Assembly (NCBI RefSeq): GCF_003315175.1
Contig: NZ_QNRQ01000003.1
Location: forward strand, 413,665 to 477,664
From: Eoetvoesiella caeni
Lineage (GTDB): Bacteria; Pseudomonadota; Gammaproteobacteria; Burkholderiales; Burkholderiaceae_B
Reading direction: 5' to 3'
DNA length: 64,000 nt
The translations under genes and the position numbers were made by a program. Below, one piece after another: positions 28,890 to 38,985 of the stretch. The number at the start of each line of letters is the position of its first letter. Within the stretch, counting starts at the first letter, position 1. The notes below the pieces were generated by a model. It did no database searches. It had not been told where the DNA came from and worked only from the letters and a program-made list of their open reading frames with translations.

Positions 28890-30179
28890 TCAAACCCTTT
28901 GTTTCAATTCAGTAACCAGACGATCCTGAGGGATCGCTTCTTGTTGTGCCTGCCCTTCCAGCGCATCGGCCCTTAACCATTTGATGCTTGCAGTACCCGC
29001 TGCCAATTCGTCGCCGCCCAGGATAACCGCGACGGCCGCGCCACTGGCGTCCGCCCGCTTGAACTGCGACTTAAAGCCGGACGAACCGGCATGCACGATA
29101 ACCGCCAGGCCGGCATCGCGCAATTGCTCTGCCAGACCAACGGCCGCACGCTGCGCTTCGTCGGACTGATGGATCATGTATACCTGGCATTCTGCGGCGG
29201 CAACAGACGGCCCCGACTGCGAACACAGGTCCAGCAGCCGTTCGACGCCAATGGCAAACCCCACGGCCGGCGCGGACTTGCCGCCCAGCAATTCGATGAG
29301 CCCATCGTAACGGCCGCCGCCGCAAACGGTTCCCTGGGCGCCAAGCTGGTCGGTCACCCATTCGAACACGGTCAGATTATAGTAGTCCAGCCCGCGCACC
29401 AGGCGCGGATTCAGTGTGTACTGTATGCCCGCATCATCAAGACGCCTGCGCACGCCGTCGAAATGCGCCAGGGACTCTTCGCCCAGGAAGTCGAACAGGC
29501 GCGGCGCATTATTGGCCATCTCCTGCATGGCGGGATTCTTGGTGTCCAGCACCCGCAAAGGGTTGGTGTACATGCGGCGAAGGGCTTCTTCGTCGAGCAC
29601 GTCCCTGTGCTGCTCCAGATAAGCGATAAGCGCGTCGCGATGGGCGGCCCGCTCGGCGGCCTGCCCCAGGGAATTGAGCTCCAGGCGAATATCCTTCAGG
29701 CCCAGGATTTTCCATAGGCGGGCCAGCATCAGGATAAGCTCGGCATCGACGTCGGGGCCGGCAAAGCCCAGGGCCTCCACGTCGATCTGGTGAAATTGGC
29801 GGTAGCGTCCGCGCTGCGGTTTTTCGTGGCGGAACACAGGGCCAAGGGAATAAACGCGCTGCGGGCGATCGTACAAAATATTGTTCTCGATGGCCGCCCT
29901 GACGATGCCGGCGGTGAATTCGGGCCGCATCGTGAGGTGTTCGTTGTTCAGCGCATCGGTGAACGAGTACATTTCTTTTTCGACGATATCGGTTACTTCG
30001 CCGATGCCGCGTGTAAACAGCCGGGTATGTTCGAGTATAGGCGTGCGCATGTTGCGATAGCCGTACGAGGCCAGCCACTGGCGCACGGTGTGCTCCAATT
30101 GCTGCCATTGCGCGCTGCTATCGGGTAAGACATCTTTCATGCCGGTGATGGCATGCACCTTTTTAAACGACTGCGTCAT
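28890..30179 (-). CDS. hisS: Histidyl-tRNA synthetase
   Basis: A 429-residue class II synthetase. Motif 1 ([20 protein letters not shown]), motif 2 ([19 protein letters not shown]), the histidine A motif ([15 protein letters not shown]) and motif 3 ([13 protein letters not shown]) are all present. The C-terminal anticodon-binding domain follows. It lies in the ispG-hisS-yfgM-bamB-der run and has a 45-nt spacer from ispG. Confidence 0.97.
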   Translation of the reverse strand: MTQSFKKVHAITGMKDVLPDSSAQWQQLEHTVRQWLASYGYRNMRTPILEHTRLFTRGIGEVTDIVEKEMYSFTDALNNEHLTMRPEFTAGIVRAAIENNILYDRPQRVYSLGPVFRHEKPQRGRYRQFHQIDVEALGFAGPDVDAELILMLARLWKILGLKDIRLELNSLGQAAERAAHRDALIAYLEQHRDVLDEEALRRMYTNPLRVLDTKNPAMQEMANNAPRLFDFLGEESLAHFDGVRRRLDDAGIQYTLNPRLVRGLDYYNLTVFEWVTDQLGAQGTVCGGGRYDGLIELLGGKSAPAVGFAIGVERLLDLCSQSGPSVAAAECQVYMIHQSDEAQRAAVGLAEQLRDAGLAVIVHAGSSGFKSQFKRADASGAAVAVILGGDELAAGTASIKWLRADALEGQAQQEAIPQDRLVTELKQRV

Positions 30180-30224
30180 AGATACTCTGTTTTTTTAAGA
30201 TCGGTTTTGTTGCTGGCGCAAGGT

Positions 30225-31514
30225 TTAGCGCGAACCCGAAGTCCCGTAGCGCTGCTTGACATAGTTCTCGACTATGGCCTGGAATTCGGTGGCTATGGTG
30301 TCGCCTTTAAGGGTGACGGTGCGCTCGCCGTCGACGTAGACCGGCGCGGACGGCACTTCGCCAGTGCCGGGCAGGCTGATGCCGATGTCGGCATGGCGGC
30401 TTTCACCCGGGCCGTTGACCACGCAGCCCATCACCGCAACGTTCATGTGCTCTACGCCCGGATAGCTTTCTTTCCAGACCGGCATCTGCTTGCGCAAATA
30501 GGTTTGGATGCTGTCGGCCAGCTCTTGGAACACCGTGCTGCTGGTACGCCCGCAACCGGGGCACGCCACGACCATCGGCGTAAACGCCCGCAAGCCCATG
30601 GTTTGCAGTATTTCCTGCGCCACGACGACTTCGCGCGTGCGATCGCCGCCCGGTTCGGGTGTCAGCGAAATACGGATGGTGTCGCCGATGCCCTGTTGCA
30701 GCAGAACCGCCAGCGCGGCAGTGGAGGCGACAATGCCCTTGCTGCCCATGCCCGCTTCGGTAAGCCCCAGGTGCAATGGATAGTTGCAGCGCGAAGAGAG
30801 GTCCTGGTAAACGGTAATGAGGTCCTGCACATGGCTGACCTTGCACGAAAGCACGATGGCGTTGGGCGAAAGCCCAAGCTCTTCAGCGCGCACGGCGTTG
30901 CTGATGGCGGAAACCACCAGGGCGTCGCGCATGACCGCCTGGGCTGTCCAGGGTTCGGTGCGCAGGCTGTTTTCGTCCATCATGCGCGCCATGAGTTCGT
31001 GGTCCAGGCTGCCCCAGTTGACCCCTATGCGCACCGGTTTTTCGTAGCGGCAGGCGATTTCTATCATTTGCGCGAAATTGTCGTCGCGCTTTTTTCCGCC
31101 GCCCATATTGCCGGGATTGATGCGGTATTTGGACAAGGCCTGGGCGCACTCGGGAAACTGGGTAAGCAGCTTATGGCCGTTGTAATGGAAGTCGCCCACC
31201 AGCGGAACCGCCACGCCCATGCGGTCGAGGTGTTCGCGTATGGCCGGCACTTCGCGTGCGGCCTCTGGGGTATTGACGGTAATGCGCACCAGCTCGGAGC
31301 CAGCCTGGGCCAGCTCTTTGACCTGGATAGCGGTTGCCACGGCATCGGCGGTGTCGGTGTTGGTCATGGACTGCACCGCCACCGGCGCGCCGCCCCCAAC
31401 CTGTACCGAACGGGCGCCCCAACGCACCAGCACCGGGCGGGTGTCGCGGCGGGCGGCGGCCCCGACAGGCAGAGCAACCGAACTGGCTTTGGCGATGTTG
31501 GGAACTTGGGTCAT
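30225..31514 (-). CDS. ispG: 4-hydroxy-3-methylbut-2-en-1-yl diphosphate synthase
   Basis: A 429-residue [4Fe-4S] enzyme of the MEP isoprenoid pathway that reduces ME-cPP to HMBPP using flavodoxin or ferredoxin. The N-terminal TIM barrel begins [20 protein letters not shown]. Cluster ligands are in CPGCGRTSS and [19 protein letters not shown]. The length and the proline-rich insert in the middle match the proteobacterial type. The start overlaps the rodZ stop by 4 nt (ATGA). Confidence 0.97.
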   Translation of the reverse strand: MTQVPNIAKASSVALPVGAAARRDTRPVLVRWGARSVQVGGGAPVAVQSMTNTDTADAVATAIQVKELAQAGSELVRITVNTPEAAREVPAIREHLDRMGVAVPLVGDFHYNGHKLLTQFPECAQALSKYRINPGNMGGGKKRDDNFAQMIEIACRYEKPVRIGVNWGSLDHELMARMMDENSLRTEPWTAQAVMRDALVVSAISNAVRAEELGLSPNAIVLSCKVSHVQDLITVYQDLSSRCNYPLHLGLTEAGMGSKGIVASTAALAVLLQQGIGDTIRISLTPEPGGDRTREVVVAQEILQTMGLRAFTPMVVACPGCGRTSSTVFQELADSIQTYLRKQMPVWKESYPGVEHMNVAVMGCVVNGPGESRHADIGISLPGTGEVPSAPVYVDGERTVTLKGDTIATEFQAIVENYVKQRYGTSGSR

Positions 31515-32002
31515 TGCTTAAGCTGTTTGAGCCAGTCGAATACCAGCCATGCATCGGGCACCCAGCCGCGTTCGATGGCGTAGAAACCGGCAACGATCAA
31601 TAAAACCAGAATAACGATAAGCCAGCCCCATGACGAGCGGGAGCCGCCTTCGGACTGCATGTTCAAGTCGGAAGAAGACAAAGAAGCCGCGGTCAGGACT
31701 ACGGGCTTTGCTTCCAGGGTGCCCACTTCGTTTTCCAGCATGGACACCAGCGCGTCGACATCCGCTTCGAGCAGGCGTCCGTAATTCTTTACCAGGCCGC
31801 GCAGCGACACGCCCGAAGGGAGTACGTCCCAGCGTTCGCCTTCCAGGGCCTCGAGTTGGCGGGCGGAATACTTCAGGCGCCCGGAGACCTCGGCCAAAGA
31901 TAGCCGCCTTGCCTCGCGCAGCGCCTTGAGCGTGGCGCCCAGCCCGTGGGGGCCTGGCGCGGCGTGCGCATCTTCGGTATCTTTGAGCAAGGCTTGATTC
32001 AT
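31511..32002 (-). CDS. rodZ: RodZ-like helix-turn-helix membrane protein (short form)
   Basis: A 163-residue protein. The N-terminal HTH_25 domain ([40 protein letters not shown]) is the MreB-contacting part of RodZ. One membrane helix follows ([20 protein letters not shown], near residues 125-145). The protein ends about 18 residues later, so the periplasmic domain of E. coli RodZ is missing. It lies between rlmN and ispG, the standard location of rodZ, and overlaps both by 4 nt. Confidence 0.85.
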   Translation of the reverse strand: MNQALLKDTEDAHAAPGPHGLGATLKALREARRLSLAEVSGRLKYSARQLEALEGERWDVLPSGVSLRGLVKNYGRLLEADVDALVSMLENEVGTLEAKPVVLTAASLSSSDLNMQSEGGSRSSWGWLIVILVLLIVAGFYAIERGWVPDAWLVFDWLKQLKQ

Positions 32003-33159
32003 TCACGCTCCTGTTTGATGACTATGGTTGCCCGGTCGGGCAGTCGTTCTTTGATGCGCGTGCGGTCTTTGACGTCGCCGGCCAATTGCCCGCACGCCGC
32101 GGCGATGTCGTCGCCGCGCGTTTTACGCACGGTCGTGACCACGCCCGCATCCATCAGGCGTTGCGCGAACAGCCTGACCCGTGCCGCGGGCGAGCGCTTG
32201 AGCCCGGATTGCGGAAACGGATTGAACGGTATCAAATTAAACTTGCAACGCACCTGTTTTGCAATAGCGATCAGTTCGCGCGCGTGTTCGTCGGCGTCGT
32301 TGACGCCGTCGAGCATAATGTATTCGAATGTGATGAAGTCGCGCGGCGCATGCTCGAGATAGCGATTGCAGGCCGCCAGCAGCTCCGCCAGGGGATGCTT
32401 GCGATTCAAGGGGACCAGCTTGTCGCGCAGGGCGTCGTTGGGCGCATGCAGCGATACAGCCAATGCAACAGGGCAATCTCGGCCCAGGCGGTCCATCATG
32501 GGGACCACACCGGAAGTGGAGACGGTAACCCGCCGGCGCGACAGGCCATAGGCGTTGTCGTCCAGCATAAGGCGCAACGCCCCCAGCACCTGGTCGTAAT
32601 TGAGCAAGGGTTCGCCCATGCCCATCATGACCACATTGCTGATGACCCGCGCGGGTTCGGCAGCGGTTTCCCCGGCACCCAGGCGCGCACTTTGGATATC
32701 TGCTTCGAGGACGCGCTTGGCGTACCAAAGCTGGCCGATGATTTCGGCCGTGGTCAGGTTGCGGTTAAAGCCCTGGTAACCCGTAGAACAGAATGGGCAG
32801 GCAACCGTGCAGCCGGCCTGGCTTGAAATGCAAAGCGTGCCGCGGTCGTCTTCGGGGATGAAGACGGCCTCGACCGCATTGTTCTTGCCCACATCGAACA
32901 GCCACTTGCGCGTGCCGTCCGATGAACGCTGCTGGGTAGCCACCGCAGGTGCATGCACGGTGCAATGCTGCGCCAACTGCTGGCGAAATTCGCGCGCCAG
33001 ATCGGTCATGTTGTCGAACGAATCCTCGCTGCGCTGGTGCACCCAACGCTGCAATTGCTTGGCTCGAAACGGCTTGCCCCCCCACTGCCCGACAAGATCG
33101 GTCAGTTCGGCGGAGCCCAGGCCCAGCAGGTTGATAGGTTCGACTAAAACGGATGACAT
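31999..33159 (-). CDS. rlmN: Dual-specificity 23S rRNA/tRNA adenosine C2-methyltransferase
   Basis: A 386-residue radical SAM enzyme that makes m2A2503 in 23S rRNA and m2A37 in some tRNAs. The radical SAM cluster motif is [11 protein letters not shown] (CxxxCxxC). The N-terminal helical domain ([20 protein letters not shown]) and the C-terminal active-site Cys region ([20 protein letters not shown]) are present. It is the first gene of the rlmN-rodZ-ispG run and follows ndk by 47 nt. Confidence 0.96.
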   Translation of the reverse strand: MSSVLVEPINLLGLGSAELTDLVGQWGGKPFRAKQLQRWVHQRSEDSFDNMTDLAREFRQQLAQHCTVHAPAVATQQRSSDGTRKWLFDVGKNNAVEAVFIPEDDRGTLCISSQAGCTVACPFCSTGYQGFNRNLTTAEIIGQLWYAKRVLEADIQSARLGAGETAAEPARVISNVVMMGMGEPLLNYDQVLGALRLMLDDNAYGLSRRRVTVSTSGVVPMMDRLGRDCPVALAVSLHAPNDALRDKLVPLNRKHPLAELLAACNRYLEHAPRDFITFEYIMLDGVNDADEHARELIAIAKQVRCKFNLIPFNPFPQSGLKRSPAARVRLFAQRLMDAGVVTTVRKTRGDDIAAACGQLAGDVKDRTRIKERLPDRATIVIKQERE

Positions 33160-33206
33160 AAAATAGCTTGTATGCGAAAAAGGCCAGCGCCTGGCGCTGG
33201 AAAAGA

Positions 33207-33632
33207 TTAACGGCTGTAGACGTTGCTTTCGGGGAAGAAGAAAGCGATTTCAACTGCGGCGGTTTCGGCGGCGTCGGAACCATGCACGGCATTGGCGTCG
33301 ATGCTGTCGGCGAAGTCGGCGCGAATCGTGCCAGCGTCGGCCTTTTTAGGGTCGGTTGCGCCCATCAGGTCGCGGTTTTTCTGGATGGCGTTTTCGCCTT
33401 CCAGGGCCTGTACAAAAACGGGGCCCGAAACCATGAAGTCGACCAAGTCCTTGAAGAAAGGACGCTCTTTGTGCACAGCATAGAAACGCTCGGCATCGGC
33501 GCGCGACAGTTGTTGCAGGCGGGCAGCCACAACCTTCAGGCCGGCCTGTTCAAAACGGGCGATAATCTGGCCGATTACATTCTTGGCGACTGCATCGGGT
33601 TTAATAATGGAAAGAGTGCGTTCAATAGCCAT
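33207..33632 (-). CDS. ndk: Nucleoside diphosphate kinase
   Basis: A 141-residue enzyme that balances NTP pools. [20 protein letters not shown], the phospho-acceptor histidine in NAVHGSD and the C-terminal [14 protein letters not shown] are canonical. It precedes rlmN. The upstream region contains an unusual palindrome with tandem repeats, described separately. Confidence 0.97.
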   Translation of the reverse strand: MAIERTLSIIKPDAVAKNVIGQIIARFEQAGLKVVAARLQQLSRADAERFYAVHKERPFFKDLVDFMVSGPVFVQALEGENAIQKNRDLMGATDPKKADAGTIRADFADSIDANAVHGSDAAETAAVEIAFFFPESNVYSR

Positions 33633-33935
33633 AAAAGATCCAAAGAGTAAAACGATAGTTTGGTGTTGAAAACACGTGTTTTCAACGGGTTTTCAATGGG
33701 TTTTCAATATATCTTCAATAAAAACAACAACTTTGACATAGTTTTTGTTAACCTCGCATTTTAACATGCCGCGGCGGCAGCGCCTCATCTTAAAATAGTG
33801 GCTCCGCAGTGGCGACTCCAAGACCACGCCCGCGGCCAATATGCCGCAAAGAGCAAGGCCCATGCGGCCCGCGACGGCACACCCCGCATTTGTTTACACT
33901 ATAGGGCGCATAAGCCCTTGTCTACCTTCCCAACC
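33633..33935. other. Divergent intergenic region between ndk and valS
   Basis: About 300 bases separating the starts of ndk (minus) and valS (plus). The ndk side carries a 22-bp perfect palindrome and four 11-nt tandem units, and the middle is AT-rich. An open frame in phase with valS extends upstream to 33798 but has no family similarity, so it is treated as untranslated. Confidence 0.5.
33665..33719. repeat. Perfect 22-bp palindrome plus four 11-nt tandem repeats
   Basis: 33665-33686 is a perfect palindrome with half-site GTTGAAAACAC. From its right arm, units of 11 nt follow head to tail: GTGTTTTCAAC, GGGTTTTCAAT, GGGTTTTCAAT, ATATCTTCAAT (33676-33719). The shared core is TTCAA. A period of 11 nt is close to one helical turn, so T-tracts or bound proteins would line up on one DNA face. 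The location just upstream of ndk suggests a regulatory or architectural role. Confidence 0.75.
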
Positions 33936-36785
33936 ATGACCACGAATCACGCCTTGAACGACCCCACCCAACTCTCCAAAAGCTTCGAACCGCAAGAAAT
34001 CGAATCGCGCTGGTACGCCGAATGGGAGAGCAGGGGCTACTTCAAGGGCGGACAGCATGTGGAACCGGCCCCGGGCCGAAGCAGCGTTCCTTTCGCCGTC
34101 CAGTTCCCTCCCCCCAATGTAACGGGCACCCTGCATATGGGGCACGCCTTCAACCAGACCGTCATGGACGGCCTGGTGCGCTATCACCGCATGCGCGGCG
34201 ACGACACTGTTTTCATTCCCGGTACGGACCACGCCGGCATTGCGACCCAGATCGTGGTCGAACGCCAGCTGGACGCCCAGAAAATCTCGCGCCACGACCT
34301 GGGCCGCGCAAACTTCCTGGAAAAGGTCTGGGAATGGAAAGAGAAATCGGGCAGCGCCATTACCGAGCAGTTCCGCCGCCTGGGATCTTCGGCCGACTGG
34401 GAGCGCGAATACTTCACCATGGACGACAATTTGTCGCGTGGCGTGGTCGAAACCTTTGTCCGCCTTCACGAGCAGGGTTTGATCTACCGCGGCAAACGCC
34501 TGGTCAACTGGGATCCGGTGCTGGGTACGGCCGTCTCCGACCTTGAGGTCGTCAGCGAAGAAGAAGACGGCTTCATGTGGGAAATCAGCTACCCGCTGGT
34601 GGAGCCGTCCGGTTCGCTAACCCATCTGGTGGTGGCCACCACACGCCCCGAAACCATGCTGGGCGACGTGGCCGTCATGGTGCACCCCGAAGACGAGCGC
34701 TATGCCCATTTAATCGGCCATAAAGTGCGCCTGCCGCTGACCGACCGTGAAATCCCGGTCATTGCCGACGATTATGTCGACCGCGAATTCGGCACCGGCG
34801 TGGTCAAGGTCACCCCCGCCCACGACTTCAACGACTACGCGGTGGGGCAACGCCATAATCTGGCGCAAATCAGCATCCTGACCCTGGACGCTAAAATCAC
34901 CGACGACTGCCCTGCCGCCTACCGCGGCATGGACCGCTTCGAAGCACGCAAGAAAATCGTCGCCGACCTGAAAGAGCAAAACCTGCTGGTAAACGTCAAG
35001 CCGCACAAGCTGATGGTGCCGCGCGGCGACAGGACCAACACGGTCATCGAGCCCATGCTGACCGACCAGTGGTTTGTCGCCATGAGCAAGCCGGCTCCCG
35101 CAGGTTCGAACAATCCCGGCAAAAGCATTACCGATGTTGCCCTGGAGGTCGTTGCCGACGGTCGTGTCGCCTTCTGCCCGGAAAACTGGACCACCACCTA
35201 CAACCAGTGGCTGGAAAAAATCCAGGATTGGTGCATTTCACGCCAGTTATGGTGGGGCCACCAGATTCCGGCCTGGTATGCAGAAGACGGACGCATCTTC
35301 GTGGCTCACAACGAAGACGACGCCCGCAAGAAAGCGGATGCGGCCGGAGCAAGCGGCCCGCTGACCCGCGACCCCGATGTGCTGGATACCTGGTTTTCCT
35401 CCGCACTGGTGCCCTTTACCGATCTGGGCTGGCCCGAGAAAACGCCCGACCTGGCACGCTATCTGCCCTCGAGCATTCTGGTTACCGGTTTCGACATCAT
35501 CTTCTTCTGGGTTGCGCGCATGGTCATGATGAGCATGCACATGACCGGCCAAGTGCCGTTCAAGACGGTTTACGTCCACGGCCTGATCTGCGACATGGAA
35601 GGCAAGAAGATGAGCAAGTCCAAGGGTAATACCCTGGACCCGGTCGACCTGATCGACGGCATCAGCCTGGACGCCCTGATTGCCAAGCGCACCACCGGCC
35701 TGATGAATCCCAAGCAGGCCACCAGCATCGAAAAGAAAACCCGCAAGGACTACCCCGACGGCTTTCCCGCCTACGGCACCGATGCGCTGCGCTTTACCAT
35801 GGCGGCCTACGCCACCCTGGGCCGCAATATCAATTTCGACCTCAAGCGCTGCGAAGGCTACCGCAACTTCTGCAACAAGCTCTGGAACGCCACCCGCTTT
35901 GTGCTGATGAACACCGAAGGGCATGTCCTGACAGGCGAAGACAAAGGCGAACTTTCTTTTGCCGACCGCTGGATCATCAGCCAATTGCAGCGCCTTGAAA
36001 AAGATGTGGAGCAAGGCTTTGGCGACTATCGTTTCGACAATATCGCCAATGCGCTATACCGCTTTATCTGGGACGAGTACTGTGACTGGTACCTGGAACT
36101 GGCCAAAGTGCAAATCCAGCAAGGCAGCGCTGCCCAGCAACTGGGCACGCGCCGCACTCTGATCCGGGTGCTGGAAACCTTGCTGCGCCTGGCCCACCCC
36201 ATCATGCCGTTCATTACCGAAGAGCTTTGGCAGAAAGTGGCCCTGGAAGCCGGCAAGCGCGGCACTGACGAACAGACCAGCGTGTGCGTGCAGCCCTACC
36301 CTGTTTTCAACGAGCAGCTTATCGACACGCAAGCCGAAGCCTATGTTGCCGAACTCAAGGCCCAGGTCGAGGCCGTGCGCGCCTTGCGCGGCGAAATGAA
36401 CCTGTCGCCGGCGTTGCGCGTGCCCCTGATCGCCCGCGGCGACTCGGCCAGCCTGCAACGCAACAGCGCCTACCTGGCCGCCTTGGCAAAGCTGAGCGAA
36501 GTTCAGATCGTCGAGCAACTGCCCGACGTGGGCGCGCCGGTACAGGTGGTGGACACCACCGAACTGATGCTGCACGTTGAAATCGACGTCGATGCGGAAC
36601 GCGCGCGGCTGGGCAAGGAAATAGAACGCCTGGAAAACGAAATAGCCAAGGCCAATGGCAAGTTGTCCAACGCCAGCTTCGTCGAACGCGCCCCCGCGGC
36701 CGTTGTCGAGCAGGAAAAAATCCGCGTCGCCCAGTTCGGCGAAACACTGACCAAGGTGCGCGAACAGCTGGCTAAAATCAAATAG
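33936..36785 (+). CDS. valS: Valyl-tRNA synthetase
   Basis: A 949-residue class I synthetase. The HIGH box appears as HMGH (67-70) within [20 protein letters not shown], and the KMSKS loop as [15 protein letters not shown]. The CP1 editing domain, anticodon-binding helical domain and C-terminal coiled-coil arm ([19 protein letters not shown]) are all present. ATG 33936 gives the family N-terminus; no strong Shine-Dalgarno is visible. A strong terminator follows. It is the only plus-strand gene in this housekeeping stretch. Confidence 0.97.
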   Translation: MTTNHALNDPTQLSKSFEPQEIESRWYAEWESRGYFKGGQHVEPAPGRSSVPFAVQFPPPNVTGTLHMGHAFNQTVMDGLVRYHRMRGDDTVFIPGTDHAGIATQIVVERQLDAQKISRHDLGRANFLEKVWEWKEKSGSAITEQFRRLGSSADWEREYFTMDDNLSRGVVETFVRLHEQGLIYRGKRLVNWDPVLGTAVSDLEVVSEEEDGFMWEISYPLVEPSGSLTHLVVATTRPETMLGDVAVMVHPEDERYAHLIGHKVRLPLTDREIPVIADDYVDREFGTGVVKVTPAHDFNDYAVGQRHNLAQISILTLDAKITDDCPAAYRGMDRFEARKKIVADLKEQNLLVNVKPHKLMVPRGDRTNTVIEPMLTDQWFVAMSKPAPAGSNNPGKSITDVALEVVADGRVAFCPENWTTTYNQWLEKIQDWCISRQLWWGHQIPAWYAEDGRIFVAHNEDDARKKADAAGASGPLTRDPDVLDTWFSSALVPFTDLGWPEKTPDLARYLPSSILVTGFDIIFFWVARMVMMSMHMTGQVPFKTVYVHGLICDMEGKKMSKSKGNTLDPVDLIDGISLDALIAKRTTGLMNPKQATSIEKKTRKDYPDGFPAYGTDALRFTMAAYATLGRNINFDLKRCEGYRNFCNKLWNATRFVLMNTEGHVLTGEDKGELSFADRWIISQLQRLEKDVEQGFGDYRFDNIANALYRFIWDEYCDWYLELAKVQIQQGSAAQQLGTRRTLIRVLETLLRLAHPIMPFITEELWQKVALEAGKRGTDEQTSVCVQPYPVFNEQLIDTQAEAYVAELKAQVEAVRALRGEMNLSPALRVPLIARGDSASLQRNSAYLAALAKLSEVQIVEQLPDVGAPVQVVDTTELMLHVEIDVDAERARLGKEIERLENEIAKANGKLSNASFVERAPAAVVEQEKIRVAQFGETLTKVREQLAKIK

Positions 36786-36802
36786 CCACAAGCGAAAACC
36801 GA

Positions 36803-36833
36803 AGCCGCTCAGCGATTGAGCGGCTTTTTTTTT
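36803..36833 (+). terminator. Terminator of valS
   Basis: A 9-bp perfect stem AGCCGCTCA/TGAGCGGCT, 5-nt loop GCGAT, followed by nine T. It starts 18 nt after the valS stop. Read on the other strand it could also slow transcripts leaving trmD. Confidence 0.92.
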
Positions 36834-36837
36834 AGCT

Positions 36838-37596
36838 CTAATCGGGCGTAGCGCCCAGCGTGGCCAGGAATTTTTCGTCGGCTTTGGAAAGCAGGCCCGC
36901 TTCGCGCGCGCGGCGCAGCAGGTCGGGCCGGCGGCGCCAGGTCAGCGCCAGGGACTGTTGGCGGCGCCAGACGGCTATCTTCGCGTGGTGTCCTGACAAC
37001 AACTCGGATGGCACCATCTGTTCTTTGTAGTTTTCGGGACGGGTGTAATGCGGGCTATCCAACAAACCCGTCAGCGACTCATTGAACGAGTCCTGCTTGG
37101 CCGAGTCGGCATCGTTAAGCGCCCCCGGCAGCAAACGGATAACGCTGTCCATTATGGCCATGGCGGGAATCTCGCCGCCCGACAGCACGAAGTCGCCCAT
37201 CGAGACTTCGTCGCTTACGCAACGCTCGATAAAGCGCTGATCCACCCCTTCGTAGCGGCCGCAAACCAGTATGGCTCCGCCGCCGTGCAGCAGGCGCTCG
37301 GCCATGGCCTGGTCAAAACGTTTTCCAGTGGGGCTCATCAGCATGACAGGCGCTGACTGCGGGCGCTGTGCCCGGGCCGCCTCGACAGCCTGTTCCAGCG
37401 GGTCGGCCAGCATTACCATGCCCGGACCGCCGCCGTAGGGGCGGTCGTCGACCGTGCGGTGCACGTCGTGGGTAAAGTCGCGCGGATTCCACAAGCCCAG
37501 TTCCCAAAGCTGCTGCTTGAAGGCACGCCCCGTAATACCCGGACCGCTCAGGGCGGCGAACATTTCGGGAAACAAGGTAATGACATCGAAACGCAT
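36838..37596 (-). CDS. trmD: tRNA (guanine-N1)-methyltransferase
   Basis: A 252-residue SPOUT (trefoil-knot) enzyme that makes m1G37 and prevents frameshifting. [37 protein letters not shown], the knot segment [20 protein letters not shown] and [19 protein letters not shown] are canonical. It is the last gene of rpsP-rimM-trmD. rplS, which often follows, is not present here; the next element is the valS terminator. Confidence 0.97.
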   Translation of the reverse strand: MRFDVITLFPEMFAALSGPGITGRAFKQQLWELGLWNPRDFTHDVHRTVDDRPYGGGPGMVMLADPLEQAVEAARAQRPQSAPVMLMSPTGKRFDQAMAERLLHGGGAILVCGRYEGVDQRFIERCVSDEVSMGDFVLSGGEIPAMAIMDSVIRLLPGALNDADSAKQDSFNESLTGLLDSPHYTRPENYKEQMVPSELLSGHHAKIAVWRRQQSLALTWRRRPDLLRRAREAGLLSKADEKFLATLGATPD

Positions 37597-37661
37597 GAGT
37601 GCGCCCAGCCGCTATAGGTGAATGAAAGCGATGCGCGCAGCCTGCGCGACATGGGCCGGAA

Positions 37662-38279
37662 CTAGAACTCGACCGGCCAATTGCTATCCAGCCGCTTATT
37701 GGCAATGTCCACGGTATGAACGTGGGCATTTACAAACGGCACAAGCACGTCGATGGTGCGCCCTTTGGCATCGCGCAGCAAGTCCAGTTCGCCCTGTTCG
37801 TTGAGCCGGCCTTGCGCAACACGCAACACCGCATGCGCGCCATTGTCGATGACTTCGGCAACCTGCCCAATAAGCACAGGCAGGCCGTCTTGTTCGCCGT
37901 ACAGCCGGCAGCCGATAAGGTCGACCCAATAGTATTCGTCCTCGTCCGCGGCGGGAAAGCTTGCGCGCGGCACCCAAACGCTGTGCCCCTTGAGCTTCTC
38001 GGCCTGGTCCCGGCCGGGAGAGATATCGAGCTGGGCCACGACGCTTGCGCCATGATGGCGCGCCGCAATGACTTTTGCAGGGAACGGACGCAACAAAGCG
38101 CCCGCTTTCCCTAAAGGCGTCGCGGACGCTTTCAACCACCATTTGCCGGCGCTGACCAATGCCTCGGACTGAGCCGAGTGCGGCTGGATCTTGACCCAGC
38201 CTTTTACGCCGTAAGCCGACACTATCCACCCCAGCTCTACAAGATCGTCTGGTACCCCAGCGTCTTGGAAATTAGACAT
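37662..38279 (-). CDS. rimM: 16S rRNA processing protein RimM
   Basis: A 205-residue maturation factor of the 30S head that binds ribosomal protein S19. The N-terminal RimM domain (LGWIVSAYGVKGWVKIQPHS) and the C-terminal PRC-barrel (EYYWVDLIGCRLYGEQDGLP) are recognisable. It lies between rpsP (33-nt gap) and trmD (65-nt gap). Confidence 0.95.
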   Translation of the reverse strand: MSNFQDAGVPDDLVELGWIVSAYGVKGWVKIQPHSAQSEALVSAGKWWLKASATPLGKAGALLRPFPAKVIAARHHGASVVAQLDISPGRDQAEKLKGHSVWVPRASFPAADEDEYYWVDLIGCRLYGEQDGLPVLIGQVAEVIDNGAHAVLRVAQGRLNEQGELDLLRDAKGRTIDVLVPFVNAHVHTVDIANKRLDSNWPVEF

Positions 38280-38312
38280 GGCGCTAATACCGGATAGATG
38301 CCGGCGCGCTGC

Positions 38313-38567
38313 TTAAGCAGCCGCTTTGGCGGAGAATTCTTTAACCAAACGGGTAACGGCGGGCGACATTTGCGCGCCGTTATCAGTCCAGTATTTAACG
38401 CGGTCAAGCGCCAAACGCAAATTTTCCTGGCCTTCGTTGGCTACAGGGTTGTAAAAACCCAAGCGCTCAACAAAACGACCATCGCGACGGTTACGCGAAT
38501 CGGCTGCTACAACGTTGTAAAACGGACGTTTCTTCGAGCCACCACGGGCCAGACGAATCACCACCAT
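38313..38567 (-). CDS. rpsP: 30S ribosomal protein S16
   Basis: An 84-residue ribosomal protein. [20 protein letters not shown] followed by [18 protein letters not shown] is standard S16. ATG 38567 has AAGGA 7 nt upstream; the longer open frame beginning at 38612 is leader. It heads the rpsP-rimM-trmD operon. Confidence 0.97.
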   Translation of the reverse strand: MVVIRLARGGSKKRPFYNVVAADSRNRRDGRFVERLGFYNPVANEGQENLRLALDRVKYWTDNGAQMSPAVTRLVKEFSAKAAA

Positions 38568-38602
38568 AGGTAATCCTTTGAAAATGTTGTGAAAAACAAA
38601 AG

Positions 38603-38632
38603 ATTCTAGCACTTAATGGCCGCCCTAGGCAA
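38603..38632 (-). promoter_or_regulatory. Candidate promoter of rpsP-rimM-trmD
   Basis: On the minus strand TTGCCT (38632-38627), 18-nt spacer, TAGAAT (38608-38603; 5 of 6 matches to the -10 consensus). Transcription would start about 29 nt before the rpsP ATG. Confidence 0.5.
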
Positions 38633-38732
38633 ACCAAAGCACCAAAATCCGCTAGATACCATCAAAAAAAGCCACAAACAGGCGACGCAAAAAGCATCGC
38701 ATCCGGGACGGCTTGCAGGAAAAATTCCTTGG

Positions 38733-38981
38733 CTAGCGACGCACCAAAAAATGCACGGCGCTGGCGCCGGCTTGGTGTTGCGCTTGCAAGACATTGCCGG
38801 TTTGCTTGGCAAAAGCCTGAAAATCGCGAACGGCATGCGCGTCGGTTGTAATGACCTTCAGCACCTGCCCGCTTTGCAACTGAGCCAAGGCTTTCTTGGC
38901 CCGCAGAATAGGCAAAGGGCATTTTAACCCGGAAGCGTCGATCTCCAGGTCGAAATCGGGTGAATCAAGTGTATCGGTCAT
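38733..38981 (-). CDS. TusA-family sulfurtransferase
   Basis: An 82-residue protein with the family motif GLKCPLPILRAKKAL, whose Cys carries persulfide sulfur in TusA-like proteins, and the two-layer alpha/beta pattern (VLKVITTDAHAVRDFQAFAK). The role may be in tRNA thiolation, molybdenum cofactor or sulfur trafficking; members are too similar to decide. The gene starts 4 nt after the alaS stop and is probably cotranscribed with alaS. Confidence 0.85.
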   Translation of the reverse strand: MTDTLDSPDFDLEIDASGLKCPLPILRAKKALAQLQSGQVLKVITTDAHAVRDFQAFAKQTGNVLQAQHQAGASAVHFLVRR

Positions 38982-38985
38982 GCCA

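Noticed and set aside
30153..31583. 476-codon open frame antisense to ispG
   Set aside because: No family resemblance; ispG on the minus strand is complete with its Fe-S ligands.
33798..33935. 46-codon N-terminal extension of ValS
   Set aside because: It is in frame but lies outside the ValRS family N-terminus, is Arg/Ala-rich and lacks a ribosome site.
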